From contig JBJTUF010000118.1 in assembly GCA_046080565.1 (NCBI GenBank), positions 1-10,963 on the forward strand: 10,963 bases of DNA, written 5' to 3'. Positions 1 to 6,269 of the stretch are shown piece by piece. This DNA is from Cuspidothrix sp046080565 (GTDB lineage Bacteria > Cyanobacteriota > Cyanobacteriia > Cyanobacteriales > Nostocaceae). The stretch's first letter is position 1; each line of letters starts with the position of its first letter. A program made the position numbers and the translations under genes. The notes under the pieces were generated by a model that ran no database searches, was not told the origin of the DNA, and saw nothing but the letters and a program-made list of their open reading frames with translations.

Positions 1-231
1 AACACTCCAGAACCGATACTGGAAAAAACCTTAGACTATCTGGAATATCTCAAAATAAGAACAAATACCTCCACCATCAAATCAACTAATATTTCTGTAG
101 AAGATGGAGAACCAATATTACGCGGATCTAAAGCCAAAGACTTGATCAAATTTGCTGGAACTTGGCAAGGTGACGACTTCGAGAAATGTCTCCAGCTTGT
201 TTATGATACCCGATCTGAAGCAAAATTCTAA
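1..231 (+). CDS. 3' end of a small antitoxin-like / DUF2281-like protein (partial)
   Basis: Frame 1 is open from the window edge to a TAA at 229-231, giving 76 residues of a protein whose start lies upstream. It opens with a helix of the pattern PEPILEKTLDYLEYLK, which resembles DUF2281 proteins and some antitoxin N-termini (PE-x-LL-x-E-x-LD-F-x-x-FLK). It ends with GSKAKDLIKFAGTW, two acidic residues and a short helix finishing in TRSEAKF. I recall that kind of tail from small cyanobacterial proteins that precede PIN-domain toxin genes. That it is the end of a real gene is fairly secure from frame and composition; the antitoxin role is inference. No PIN gene follows: the next gene, 30 bp on, encodes a GUN4-domain protein. 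If it is an antitoxin, it is therefore unpaired on this side. Confidence 0.6.
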   Translation, partial: NTPEPILEKTLDYLEYLKIRTNTSTIKSTNISVEDGEPILRGSKAKDLIKFAGTWQGDDFEKCLQLVYDTRSEAKF

Positions 232-261
232 TATATATCTTTTCCATGCCAATATAAAAAT

Positions 262-759
262 ATGAATACAAATCAAATTTTATCAACCAAAAATTTTGAT
301 CATCAAAAACTAGAGGTATTATTACAATCAGAAAATTGGCAAGAAGCAGACTATGAAACAGCGAGAATAATTCTAAAAATCGCCAATAGAGAAAAGGAAG
401 CAGTTTTAAGATTAGAAGATGTTAAAAAATTGCCTATTCAACAATTACAAATTATAGATCAAATGTGGGTAAAATACAGCAATGGTCATTTTGGGTTTTC
501 CATACAGAAACAGATTTATCAAAATTTAGAAGGAACACAAAAAGATTATCAAAAAAAATGGCAATATTTTTGTGATCAAATAGGATGGCGAAAATCAGGA
601 CAATGGTTAAATTATAAAGATATTGATTGTAATTTAACAGCACCCAAAGGACAACTTCCTAGTCGTGCTTGGGGTTGTATGGTAGCATGGTGGTGGATAG
701 TAGATTGGGAAGAAGCAATATTATCAAGAATTTATTTTCTCTCTCATCTAGATTTATAA
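262..759 (+). CDS. free-standing GUN4-domain protein
   Basis: A 165-residue soluble protein that is almost entirely a GUN4 domain (about residues 15-163). Recognisable blocks are LLQSENWQEADYETA (20-34), IDQMWVKYSNGHFGFSIQK (65-83, the most diagnostic block), GWRKSGQWL (108-116) and a Trp-rich C-terminus around 137-149. The authentic cyanobacterial Gun4 binds protoporphyrin IX and Mg-protoporphyrin IX and stimulates magnesium chelatase; it has an extra N-terminal helical bundle and is about 230 residues long. That bundle is absent here, so this is one of the GUN4-domain paralogues that are numerous in Nostocales, and a chelatase role should not be assumed. The domain could bind a tetrapyrrole or act as a sensor module. 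Start: first ATG in frame, with no clear Shine-Dalgarno sequence. The gene ends 33 bp before modBC on the same strand, so cotranscription is possible but functionally unexplained. Confidence 0.88.
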   Translation: MNTNQILSTKNFDHQKLEVLLQSENWQEADYETARIILKIANREKEAVLRLEDVKKLPIQQLQIIDQMWVKYSNGHFGFSIQKQIYQNLEGTQKDYQKKWQYFCDQIGWRKSGQWLNYKDIDCNLTAPKGQLPSRAWGCMVAWWWIVDWEEAILSRIYFLSHLDL

Positions 760-792
760 ATGTGGAAATCTTCGTAAAAAGATGAAAAACCT

Positions 793-2589
793 ATGCCACA
801 GGATTTATCACCGCTTTGGATATCGTTAAAAACTTCATTATTAGCCACGTTTATCACCTTCTTTTTAGGCATAGCTGCCGCCTATTGGATGTTAGGATAT
901 AAAGGCAAAGCTAAAGCTTTAATTGAAGGTATATTTGTTGCACCTTTGATTTTACCGCCTACCGTTGTGGGGTTTTTACTGCTGATATTTTTTGGTAAAA
1001 ATGGCCCGGTTGGTAAACTATTAGAACCCTTTGATTTGACTATTGTATTTACTTGGTATGGTGCGGCAATTGCGGCTACAGTAGTTTCATTTCCATTAAT
1101 GTATAAAACTGCTTTGGGAGCTTTTAGTCAAATTGATGCCAATCTTTTACGAGTAGCGAGAACTTTGGGAGCGAAGGAATTAACTATTTTTTGGCGGATT
1201 AGTTTACCCCTAGCCTTTCCCGGAATTATTGCCGCCACCACCCTAGCTTTTGCCCGTGCTTTAGGTGAATTTGGGGCAACTTTGATGTTAGCAGGAAATA
1301 TTCCTGGACAAACACAAACTATTCCCATGGCTATCTATTTTGCAGTGGAAGCTGGGGCAATTAATGAAGCTTGGTTTTGGTCAATTGCTATTATGATTAT
1401 TTCTCTTTCAGGAATACTGACGGCTAATTTTTGGCAAGAATTTCAATCTAAATCTAAAACTATTAAAACTCAGATTAAGCAACGAGAATTAGAACATAAA
1501 TCTCCTATATTATTAGATAATTCCGATACATCAGGCTTATTTTTAAACATTGAAAAAAGATTGAATAATTTTCACCTGCAAGTTGCTTTTAATACTGATG
1601 ATCAACCTTTGGGATTATTGGGCAGTTCAGGCGCGGGAAAAAGTATGATTTTACGTTGTATTGCGGGGATAGAAACACCAAATAAAGGACAAATTATTTT
1701 AAATAATCGCGTATTATTTGACTCCGACAAGAAAATTAATCTGCCAATTCATAAACGCAAAATTGGTTTTTTATTTCAAAACTATGCTTTATTTCCCCAT
1801 CTGACAGTTGCCCAAAATATCGCTTTTGGTATACCAAAATCAGTGAATATTAAAGAAGAGATAGAAAAGCAATTAATAGCCATGCACTTACAAGGATTTG
1901 GCGATCGCTATCCACACCAACTTTCGGGAGGACAACAGCAGCGCGTAGCATTAGCCAGGGCTTTAGCTAGTAAACCAGAAGCGTTACTTTTAGATGAACC
2001 ATTTTCTGCCCTAGATACACACCTCCGCAGTCAATTAGAACAACAAGTTACAGAAATTCTTGATGATTACAATGGTGTAACTTTATTTGTTACCCATAAC
2101 ATGGAAGAAGCCTATCGTTTATGTCCCAATCTATTAGTATTAAACCAGGGAAAAGAAGCCCATCATGGTTCTAAATATGAGATTTTTCAACATCCTGCTA
2201 CTGTAAATGTGGCTCAAATTACTGGCTGTAAAAACTTTTCCCGTGCTAATATTTTATCCCCACAAACCATAGCAGCAAATGATTGGGGTTGTACTCTGCA
2301 AGTTAGTGAAAAAATTCCTCCACAATTATCTCATGTTGGTATTCGCGCTCATCATCTAATTTTCACTCAAGATCCTGAGCAAGTAAATACATTTCCCTGT
2401 TATTTAGTCCGTACCAGCGAAACACCACACAGAATGACAGTATTTATTAAACTCAATTCTGCCCCTAATGATATTCATGATTACCATTTGCAATGGGAAA
2501 TTTATAAAGAAAAATGGATAAATCTTCAAGATCGTCCTTTTCCTTGGTATGTATATTTAGACCCCCAAAGATTACTTTTAATGGAATAA
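793..2589 (+). CDS. modBC: molybdate ABC transporter, fused permease-ATPase (ModB-ModC)
   Basis: A 598-residue fusion of the inner-membrane permease and ATPase of a molybdate importer. Residues 1-215 are ModB-like, with about five membrane spans (roughly 12-34, 44-67, 86-110, 135-160, 194-214) and the cytoplasmic EAA coupling loop at 120-139, centred on G126. After a hydrophilic linker (about 217-247) comes a complete ATPase: Walker A GSSGAGKS (277-284), Q-loop Q329, signature LSGGQ (377-381), Walker B ALLLDEP (397-403) and H-loop H435. The last ~115 residues include a GIRAHH segment resembling the ModC TOBE region but are otherwise divergent. Fused modBC genes are known from Anabaena variabilis and relatives; separate genes are the rule elsewhere. 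Molybdenum serves nitrogenase and nitrate reductase. The periplasmic binding protein gene modA is not in the window. A tungstate or sulfate specificity cannot be excluded from sequence alone. No frameshift is present. Confidence 0.93.
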   Translation: MPQDLSPLWISLKTSLLATFITFFLGIAAAYWMLGYKGKAKALIEGIFVAPLILPPTVVGFLLLIFFGKNGPVGKLLEPFDLTIVFTWYGAAIAATVVSFPLMYKTALGAFSQIDANLLRVARTLGAKELTIFWRISLPLAFPGIIAATTLAFARALGEFGATLMLAGNIPGQTQTIPMAIYFAVEAGAINEAWFWSIAIMIISLSGILTANFWQEFQSKSKTIKTQIKQRELEHKSPILLDNSDTSGLFLNIEKRLNNFHLQVAFNTDDQPLGLLGSSGAGKSMILRCIAGIETPNKGQIILNNRVLFDSDKKINLPIHKRKIGFLFQNYALFPHLTVAQNIAFGIPKSVNIKEEIEKQLIAMHLQGFGDRYPHQLSGGQQQRVALARALASKPEALLLDEPFSALDTHLRSQLEQQVTEILDDYNGVTLFVTHNMEEAYRLCPNLLVLNQGKEAHHGSKYEIFQHPATVNVAQITGCKNFSRANILSPQTIAANDWGCTLQVSEKIPPQLSHVGIRAHHLIFTQDPEQVNTFPCYLVRTSETPHRMTVFIKLNSAPNDIHDYHLQWEIYKEKWINLQDRPFPWYVYLDPQRLLLME

Positions 2590-2620
2590 GGAATTTAAGA
2601 AGATATTGGAATAGTTATGA

Positions 2621-2696
2621 AATCCAAAATCCTCAATCTCCTGGAATTTATCCGTAGAAACAATCTAAAATCCAAAATCTAAAATCTAAAATCCAA
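2621..2696 (+). repeat. heptanucleotide tandem repeat (AATCYAA) up to the Uma2 start codon
   Basis: Five contiguous units of AATCYAA (Y = C or T) run from 2662 to 2696. The final A of the last unit is the A of the downstream ATG. Three weaker units lie at 2621-2641 (AATCCAA, AATCCTC, AATCTCC). This matches the short tandemly repeated repetitive (STRR) heptamers typical of intergenic DNA in filamentous cyanobacteria. The tract occupies the place where a ribosome-binding site would be, and none is visible. Confidence 0.85.
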
Positions 2697-3472
2697 TGAC
2701 TTACCTCATACCTCAAACTGAACCACCCCTTCCCCCTTGGGAAACTCTACCGACAATGTATGATTTACCTAGTGAAAACCCAGAGGAAAAAGGCTTGCCA
2801 GACGACTTTCATTTTTTACAACCCTTACTTTTATATTTAACTTTTCAGCCTATAAACTGGAATCCAGAACTTGTTTATAGTGCTGCTGACCTCAATCTTT
2901 ATTATGATTTGCAACATCCTTTATGGTATAAACGCCCAGATTGGTTTGGTGTTGTGGGAGTTCCTAAATTATATAACGGTCAAGATTTACGTTTAAGTTA
3001 TGTCACTTGGCAAGAACCAGCACATCCCTTTGTAGTTGTAGAATTATTATCTCCTGGTACAGAAGATGAAGATTTAGGAAATAGGGAAAGTAAGATAGAT
3101 AAACCCCCAACAAAATGGGAAGTTTATGAACGAATTTTAAGAATCCCTTACTATATTGTTTTTAGCCGCTACACTAACGAAGTCCGGGCATTTCAGTTAG
3201 TAGGTGGTCATTATGAACCGATAAATATGATTGAGGAACGCCTACCTATGCCAGAATTAGGTTTAAGTTTAGGATTATGGCAAGGGACATTTCGAGATAT
3301 TACCAAATTGTGGTTAAGGTGGTTCACACTCACAGGCGAGTTAATTCCTGAACCAACCGAAGAAGCTACCCAAGCAAAAATAGAAATTGCCCAAGCAAAA
3401 ACAGAAATTGCCAAACTATCACAAAAGTTGCGTGAGTTAGGAATTAATCCTGATGAACTTGATAACGATTAA
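2696..3472 (+). CDS. Uma2-family (DUF820) putative PD-(D/E)XK-fold protein
   Basis: A 258-residue protein of the Uma2/DUF820 family, which is greatly expanded in cyanobacteria and has the restriction-endonuclease-like fold; biochemical function is mostly unproven. The N-terminal stretch around 10-40 (TEPPLPPWETLPTMYDLPSE) is typical of one subgroup and supports this start. Candidate active-site residues are D82 (in RPDWFGVVGVP), E116 (in VVVELLSP) and K140 (in PPTKWEVYERI), matching the usual Asp...Glu...Lys spacing. The segment 151-157 (PYYIVFS) corresponds to the family's EYWIVDP strand. The C-terminus (about 226-245) is a short heptad coiled coil encoded by two nearly identical 21-bp units, as in many Uma2 proteins. 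The gene follows modBC by 106 bp, most of it repeat, and precedes the NuiA-like gene by 34 bp on the same strand. Confidence 0.88.
   Translation: MTYLIPQTEPPLPPWETLPTMYDLPSENPEEKGLPDDFHFLQPLLLYLTFQPINWNPELVYSAADLNLYYDLQHPLWYKRPDWFGVVGVPKLYNGQDLRLSYVTWQEPAHPFVVVELLSPGTEDEDLGNRESKIDKPPTKWEVYERILRIPYYIVFSRYTNEVRAFQLVGGHYEPINMIEERLPMPELGLSLGLWQGTFRDITKLWLRWFTLTGELIPEPTEEATQAKIEIAQAKTEIAKLSQKLRELGINPDELDND
3370..3411 (+). repeat. in-frame 21-bp tandem duplication in the Uma2 coiled coil
   Basis: Two head-to-tail 21-bp units, 3370-3390 and 3391-3411, beginning CCAAGCAAAAA and ending GAAATTGC, differ at one position (T3381 against C3402). Each encodes one heptad (AKIEIAQ, then AKTEIAK). A third, diverged unit seems to follow. 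Copy-number change here would lengthen the coiled coil by whole heptads without shifting frame. Confidence 0.85.
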
Positions 3473-3506
3473 CTTGATAATTTTTTGTTAAAAAATAGCT
3501 AATATC

Positions 3507-4376
3507 ATGAAAAACAATAATGTCAAGCTTTTAAAACAACTCTCAAAACTGACACAAGACTTAGAATTTCCTTGGAGTGATTCAGATTATCCGATCTATT
3601 CTTTTCTTTGGGAAATAGAAGCTTTAGGAGAATTTACCATAGAAAACTTATTCAGAAAAGTAACTCCTCAGTTTGAACCTTATGAAGAAGGTGGTCATAT
3701 TCTGAAAACTGCTAACTTAGAGGATTATTTACAGAAAGTTTGGCAAAGAACTCCCAAACATCAAAAGGCTATCGAATTAATCAAAAAGAATACTTCATTT
3801 TTAGAAGTAGTAGAAATTAGATCATTAGATAACCCATCGGATACATTTAAAATCCTTTTAGGACAAACAAAATCAGGAGAATGGATGGGTATCTCCCCCC
3901 AAATACCAGCAGATTTTGAAGAATATAGTCCTCAAGGAGAAATGATTATCGGAGAACCACTATTACCAATTTATTTACCACAAACATCTGAAAATTTTGA
4001 ATTATTTAATCATTTAGAAACTCTATTAGCAGATTTAGATTTTTGTGAAATAAATCTTTTAGGTGGTTTTTCCGATATAGGTTTTATTATCAGATTTGGA
4101 GAAACTAGAGAATTAATGTTTAATAATTTGTTAGATGCAATCGGATTTGCGAGAACTTTTCCGTTGCAACCATTAACTCCAGACACCGACTCTGAGGACG
4201 ATTTTGATGAGGAATATCTTGAAGCTACTCAAGGAATAGATAATTTAGTCCAGTCTCAGTTAACCAATTCACGCACCTATTTATTTGGTATTGGTTGCTG
4301 TTATACTATTTATTTTGTTGGTGAAACTTCAGATGGTGACGTTGCTGGAGTAGTAAGTATGGCTGTATGGTCATGA
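3507..4376 (+). CDS. two-domain nuclease-A-inhibitor-like (NuiA-like) protein
   Basis: A 289-residue protein with no signal peptide or membrane span. Residues 7-133 resemble NuiA, the ~135-residue inhibitor of the sugar-non-specific nuclease NucA of Anabaena: LLKQL (8-12), SDSDYP (24-29; NuiA has SESEYP as I recall it), FLWE (33-36) and LGQTKSGEWMGIS (118-130; compare IGETPAGNLAGIS). Residues about 165-289 appear to repeat the fold: a helix ending ADLDF (175-179), an acidic stretch DSEDDFDEEY (228-237), then VGETSDGDVAGVVS (271-284). The second copy lacks the SDSDYP motif but ends in Ser, where NuiA ends in a Thr that I recall as contacting the nuclease metal. D25 would replace the NuiA Glu24 contact. 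The likely role is a cytosolic inhibitor of a metal-dependent nuclease. Identification rests on recalled NuiA sequence. No nucA gene is visible; the upstream neighbour is the Uma2 gene. There is no clear Shine-Dalgarno sequence. Confidence 0.75.
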   Translation: MKNNNVKLLKQLSKLTQDLEFPWSDSDYPIYSFLWEIEALGEFTIENLFRKVTPQFEPYEEGGHILKTANLEDYLQKVWQRTPKHQKAIELIKKNTSFLEVVEIRSLDNPSDTFKILLGQTKSGEWMGISPQIPADFEEYSPQGEMIIGEPLLPIYLPQTSENFELFNHLETLLADLDFCEINLLGGFSDIGFIIRFGETRELMFNNLLDAIGFARTFPLQPLTPDTDSEDDFDEEYLEATQGIDNLVQSQLTNSRTYLFGIGCCYTIYFVGETSDGDVAGVVSMAVWS

Positions 4377-4403
4377 GTTTCTAGCAATAGCTTATCCATT
4401 TTC

Positions 4404-4475
4404 TGTAGGTTGGGTGAAAGGACAGCGCATTCATCCTATTTTTTCCCAATACTTAGGCGAAGAACCCAACCTACA
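4404..4475. repeat. inverted repeat with perfect 12-bp arms between converging genes
   Basis: TGTAGGTTGGGT (4404-4415) and ACCCAACCTACA (4464-4475) are exact reverse complements separated by 48 bp. Arms of the GTAGGTTGGGT type are common in dispersed palindromic intergenic repeats of cyanobacteria. It lies between the end of the plus-strand NuiA-like gene and the end of the minus-strand small gene, so it could also act as a bidirectional transcription stop, although the loop is long and no T-run follows. Confidence 0.75.
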
Positions 4476-4488
4476 AATCAAGACTTAA

Positions 4489-4599
4489 TTATTTTTTGCT
4501 TGTGAGAATAGTTGTAAACATCATCAACATTCCACCTAAAATAATTGCGATCGCTAATCCTCCAGCTACTAAATCTAAAGTATTATTGTCTATGGTCAT
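4489..4599 (-). CDS. 36-aa single-span membrane microprotein, unknown
   Basis: The minus strand reads ATG at 4599-4597 through 36 codons to TAA at 4491-4489. The peptide begins MTIDNNTLDL, has one hydrophobic span at about 10-32 (rich in A, I, L, G and M) and ends TSKK, giving a short acidic N-terminus and a basic C-terminus. A good Shine-Dalgarno-like AGGA sits 5 nt before the ATG (minus-strand reading AGGAATAATATG), better than for most genes here. Size and shape resemble the tiny single-helix subunits of cyanobacterial photosynthetic and NDH-1 complexes (Psb, Psa, Pet, NdhP/Q types), but it does not match any I can recall, including PsbM, PsbT, PsbX, PetG, PetL, PetM, PetN and PsaM. It lies 102 bp downstream of cobO on the same strand. 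A HIP1 octamer lies inside the coding region (4547-4554). Confidence 0.65.
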   Translation of the reverse strand: MTIDNNTLDLVAGGLAIAIILGGMLMMFTTILTSKK

Positions 4600-4701
4600 A
4601 TTATTCCTATTGATCTATTAAGTAGATTGGTATTCAAAATTGTTATTCGGGTGCAGGATAGCAGAGGAGAAAACTCTATTCCCTCTTGCTTCTTCCCTCC
4701 T

Positions 4702-5838
4702 CTAAAAATCTACACCGCGTTTAAGTTCTACTCCTTGGTTAGCGTAGTGTTTATGACAATAAACTTCAGAGTGAATACTGGCTAAATCAAAATAGGCGGG
4801 ATGATTTTGACAACGCCCTGTGATGATAACTTCTGTATCACGTGGTTTACGTAATAAGGCTTGAACGATGGGATCAACAGGTAAAAGTTCTAAATCAACG
4901 GTGGGATTGAGTTCATCGAGGATAATAGTTTTATACACACCAGATGCGATCGCTATTTTGGCAATTTCCCAACCTCTTTGAGCTTCTATATAGTCTAAAT
5001 CTTGACGAGAATTACGCCAAACAATAGCATCCCGTCCACAACGTTGATGATCTACCACCTCTGGATAGGATTGCTGTAAAGCGGCGATCGCCGCATCTTC
5101 AGTATATCCACTACCACCCTTGAGCCACTGCATAATTAACACACGGGTAGATCCAGGATGATTAATCCCCCGACCAATAGCTTTTAAAGCCTTACCCAAG
5201 GCACTGGTAGATTTTCCCTTGCCAGCCCCAGTATAAATTTCTACACCTTCAATTAACATTGCTGCTGCCGTCGGGTGATGCTGGGGTTTCATTTCCGAAT
5301 GCAAATCCGCAATATCTAATAATTCCTGGGGTGCAGCGCGTCCCGTGCTGATAATTTCCAATTCCTGGGGTTTAGATTTTAAAGTTTTCACCACTTCATC
5401 CACTGGTAGCAAACCCAAATCCAAAACCGGGTTAATTTCGTCCAGAACGACCACAGAGTATAAACCAGAGGCGATCGCCCCCTTGGCCACATCCCAACCC
5501 CGTGCAGCTTCCGTTCTATCGAAAGCTGTAATTTCATCATGGCCAAAAAACTCTGCCCTACCAGTGCGAACCTGATCAATTAAATGGGGAAATCCGCGTT
5601 GTAGAGCAGCGATCGCTCCATCTTCATCATAATCCCGTTCAGGCCCCTTCAAAAACCGCAGCAGTAACACACGGTGAGAATCCCCTGGTGTTTTGATTCC
5701 CAAACCAATCGAGCGCAAAACCACCCCTAAAGCCGCTTGAGACTTACCTTTACCCACACCATCATAGACGTGAATTTGACCTGTGAGCCGCTCAGAACGC
5801 ACTTGCGCTGTGCGAATACCGATGCCGTTCCTTGTCAT
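4702..5838 (-). CDS. cobO: cob(I)yrinic acid a,c-diamide adenosyltransferase, tandem two-domain form
   Basis: A 378-residue protein made of two BtuR/CobO/CobA-type adenosyltransferase domains in tandem. This family transfers the adenosyl group of ATP to the cobalt of reduced corrinoids in coenzyme-B12-type (in cyanobacteria, pseudocobalamin) synthesis and salvage. Each half has a P-loop (VGKGKS 28-33; AGKGKS 205-210), a Walker-B-like LDE block (VLDEINP 131-137; ILDELNP 306-312) followed by LLPVD (143-147; 318-322), and a TGR strand end (165-167; 340-342). Only the second half carries the family's C-terminal block, here KHYANQGVELKRGVDF (363-378), recalling KHAFDxGVKAxKGIEF of CobA. Single-domain members are about 200 residues; double ones are, as I recall, usual in cyanobacteria. 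Start: first ATG; an AT-rich leader has no clear ribosome-binding site. I saw no cobalamin riboswitch upstream. Confidence 0.9.
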   Translation of the reverse strand: MTRNGIGIRTAQVRSERLTGQIHVYDGVGKGKSQAALGVVLRSIGLGIKTPGDSHRVLLLRFLKGPERDYDEDGAIAALQRGFPHLIDQVRTGRAEFFGHDEITAFDRTEAARGWDVAKGAIASGLYSVVVLDEINPVLDLGLLPVDEVVKTLKSKPQELEIISTGRAAPQELLDIADLHSEMKPQHHPTAAAMLIEGVEIYTGAGKGKSTSALGKALKAIGRGINHPGSTRVLIMQWLKGGSGYTEDAAIAALQQSYPEVVDHQRCGRDAIVWRNSRQDLDYIEAQRGWEIAKIAIASGVYKTIILDELNPTVDLELLPVDPIVQALLRKPRDTEVIITGRCQNHPAYFDLASIHSEVYCHKHYANQGVELKRGVDF

Positions 5839-6071
5839 ATTTTACAATTTTGAAAAGCTATAAAGTGGCAATTCTTTATCTTAGCGAAACTAGGCTAGAG
5901 ATTGTCGGTTTTAACTCTCAGTATGCCAGTTTCCTAAATGTATTATTAAAATTAGTGAAAATATCTTTGATACTCAGATCCGAAAATGCCACAACAATGA
6001 GATAATTTGCTATGTTCCGTATGCTATGGCAAAAAACAAGAAGTAGGAAGGAGAAAAAAAGCGTTATCTTG

Positions 6072-6077
6072 TATAAT
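6072..6077 (+). promoter_or_regulatory. possible -10 box (TATAAT) upstream of fraC
   Basis: An exact TATAAT preceded directly by TTG. There is no matching -35 hexamer at 16-18 bp spacing (the expected place reads AGGAGA). Transcription would begin at the edge of the mini-element at 6081 and leave a leader of about 235 nt before fraC. This is weak evidence from a single hexamer in AT-rich DNA. Confidence 0.25.
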
Positions 6078-6080
6078 TTA

Positions 6081-6140
6081 GGACTTACGCAACTGCCACA
6101 CCAAAAATCTCTTATCGGGTAGGCCAAACTGCATAAATCC
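6081..6140. mobile_element. 60-bp mini-element with degraded terminal inverted repeats (MITE-like)
   Basis: The left end GGACTTACGCA (6081-6091) is identical to the left end of the 89-bp element at 7949-8037. The right end TGCATAAATCC (6130-6140) matches the expected TGCGTAAGTCC at 9 of 11 positions, both changes being G to A. The interior differs from the other element. No target-site duplication is evident. It reads as an old, internally unrelated member of the same terminal-repeat family, or as a fragment of an insertion sequence. Confidence 0.55.
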
Positions 6141-6202
6141 TGCAAATAAACAAATTTTTGATATCTGAAGCAGTAGGTGAGCTTGCCAAATCAGACCTGA
6201 GT

Positions 6203-6269
6203 AATTTGGTAGTTGTATGACTCCTGTAATTTTTAAATTCCAGTTTGTGCATCCTTCAACTGCATATCG
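6203..6269. repeat. dispersed repeat module, copy A (upstream of fraC)
   Basis: Contains AATTTGGT (6203-6210), TTTAAATTC (6232-6240) and TTCAACTGCATATCG (6255-6269). The same blocks recur at 10493-10566 with comparable spacing, but there the TTCAACTGCATA block comes first. The offset order is what two different cuts from a tandemly repeated unit would give. Confidence 0.5.

Larger units (their letters stand above)
4377..4701. other. region between NuiA-like gene and cobO
   Basis: This 325-bp stretch holds the inverted repeat at 4404-4475 and the 36-aa minus-strand gene at 4489-4599. Between 4600 and 4701 I see no gene. The only structure there is a weak 7-bp inverted repeat, AGAGGAG (4663-4669) against CTCCTCT (4697-4703), that overlaps the cobO stop codon and is too poor to call a terminator. 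Confidence 0.6.

Noticed and set aside
1128..1328. Minus-strand open frame within modBC
   Set aside because: It lies wholly inside the permease coding region on the other strand and has no family signature or ribosome-binding site.
4663..4703. Possible cobO terminator
   Set aside because: Only 7-bp arms with a 27-nt loop and no T-run; the right arm overlaps the stop codon.
5345..5579. Open frames on both strands inside cobO
   Set aside because: They are alternative-frame readings of the first adenosyltransferase domain, whose motifs are intact in the cobO frame.
5839..6000. Cobalamin riboswitch upstream of cobO
   Set aside because: I saw no B12-box-like sequence or the expected long structured leader; the leader is AT-rich and short of GC stems.
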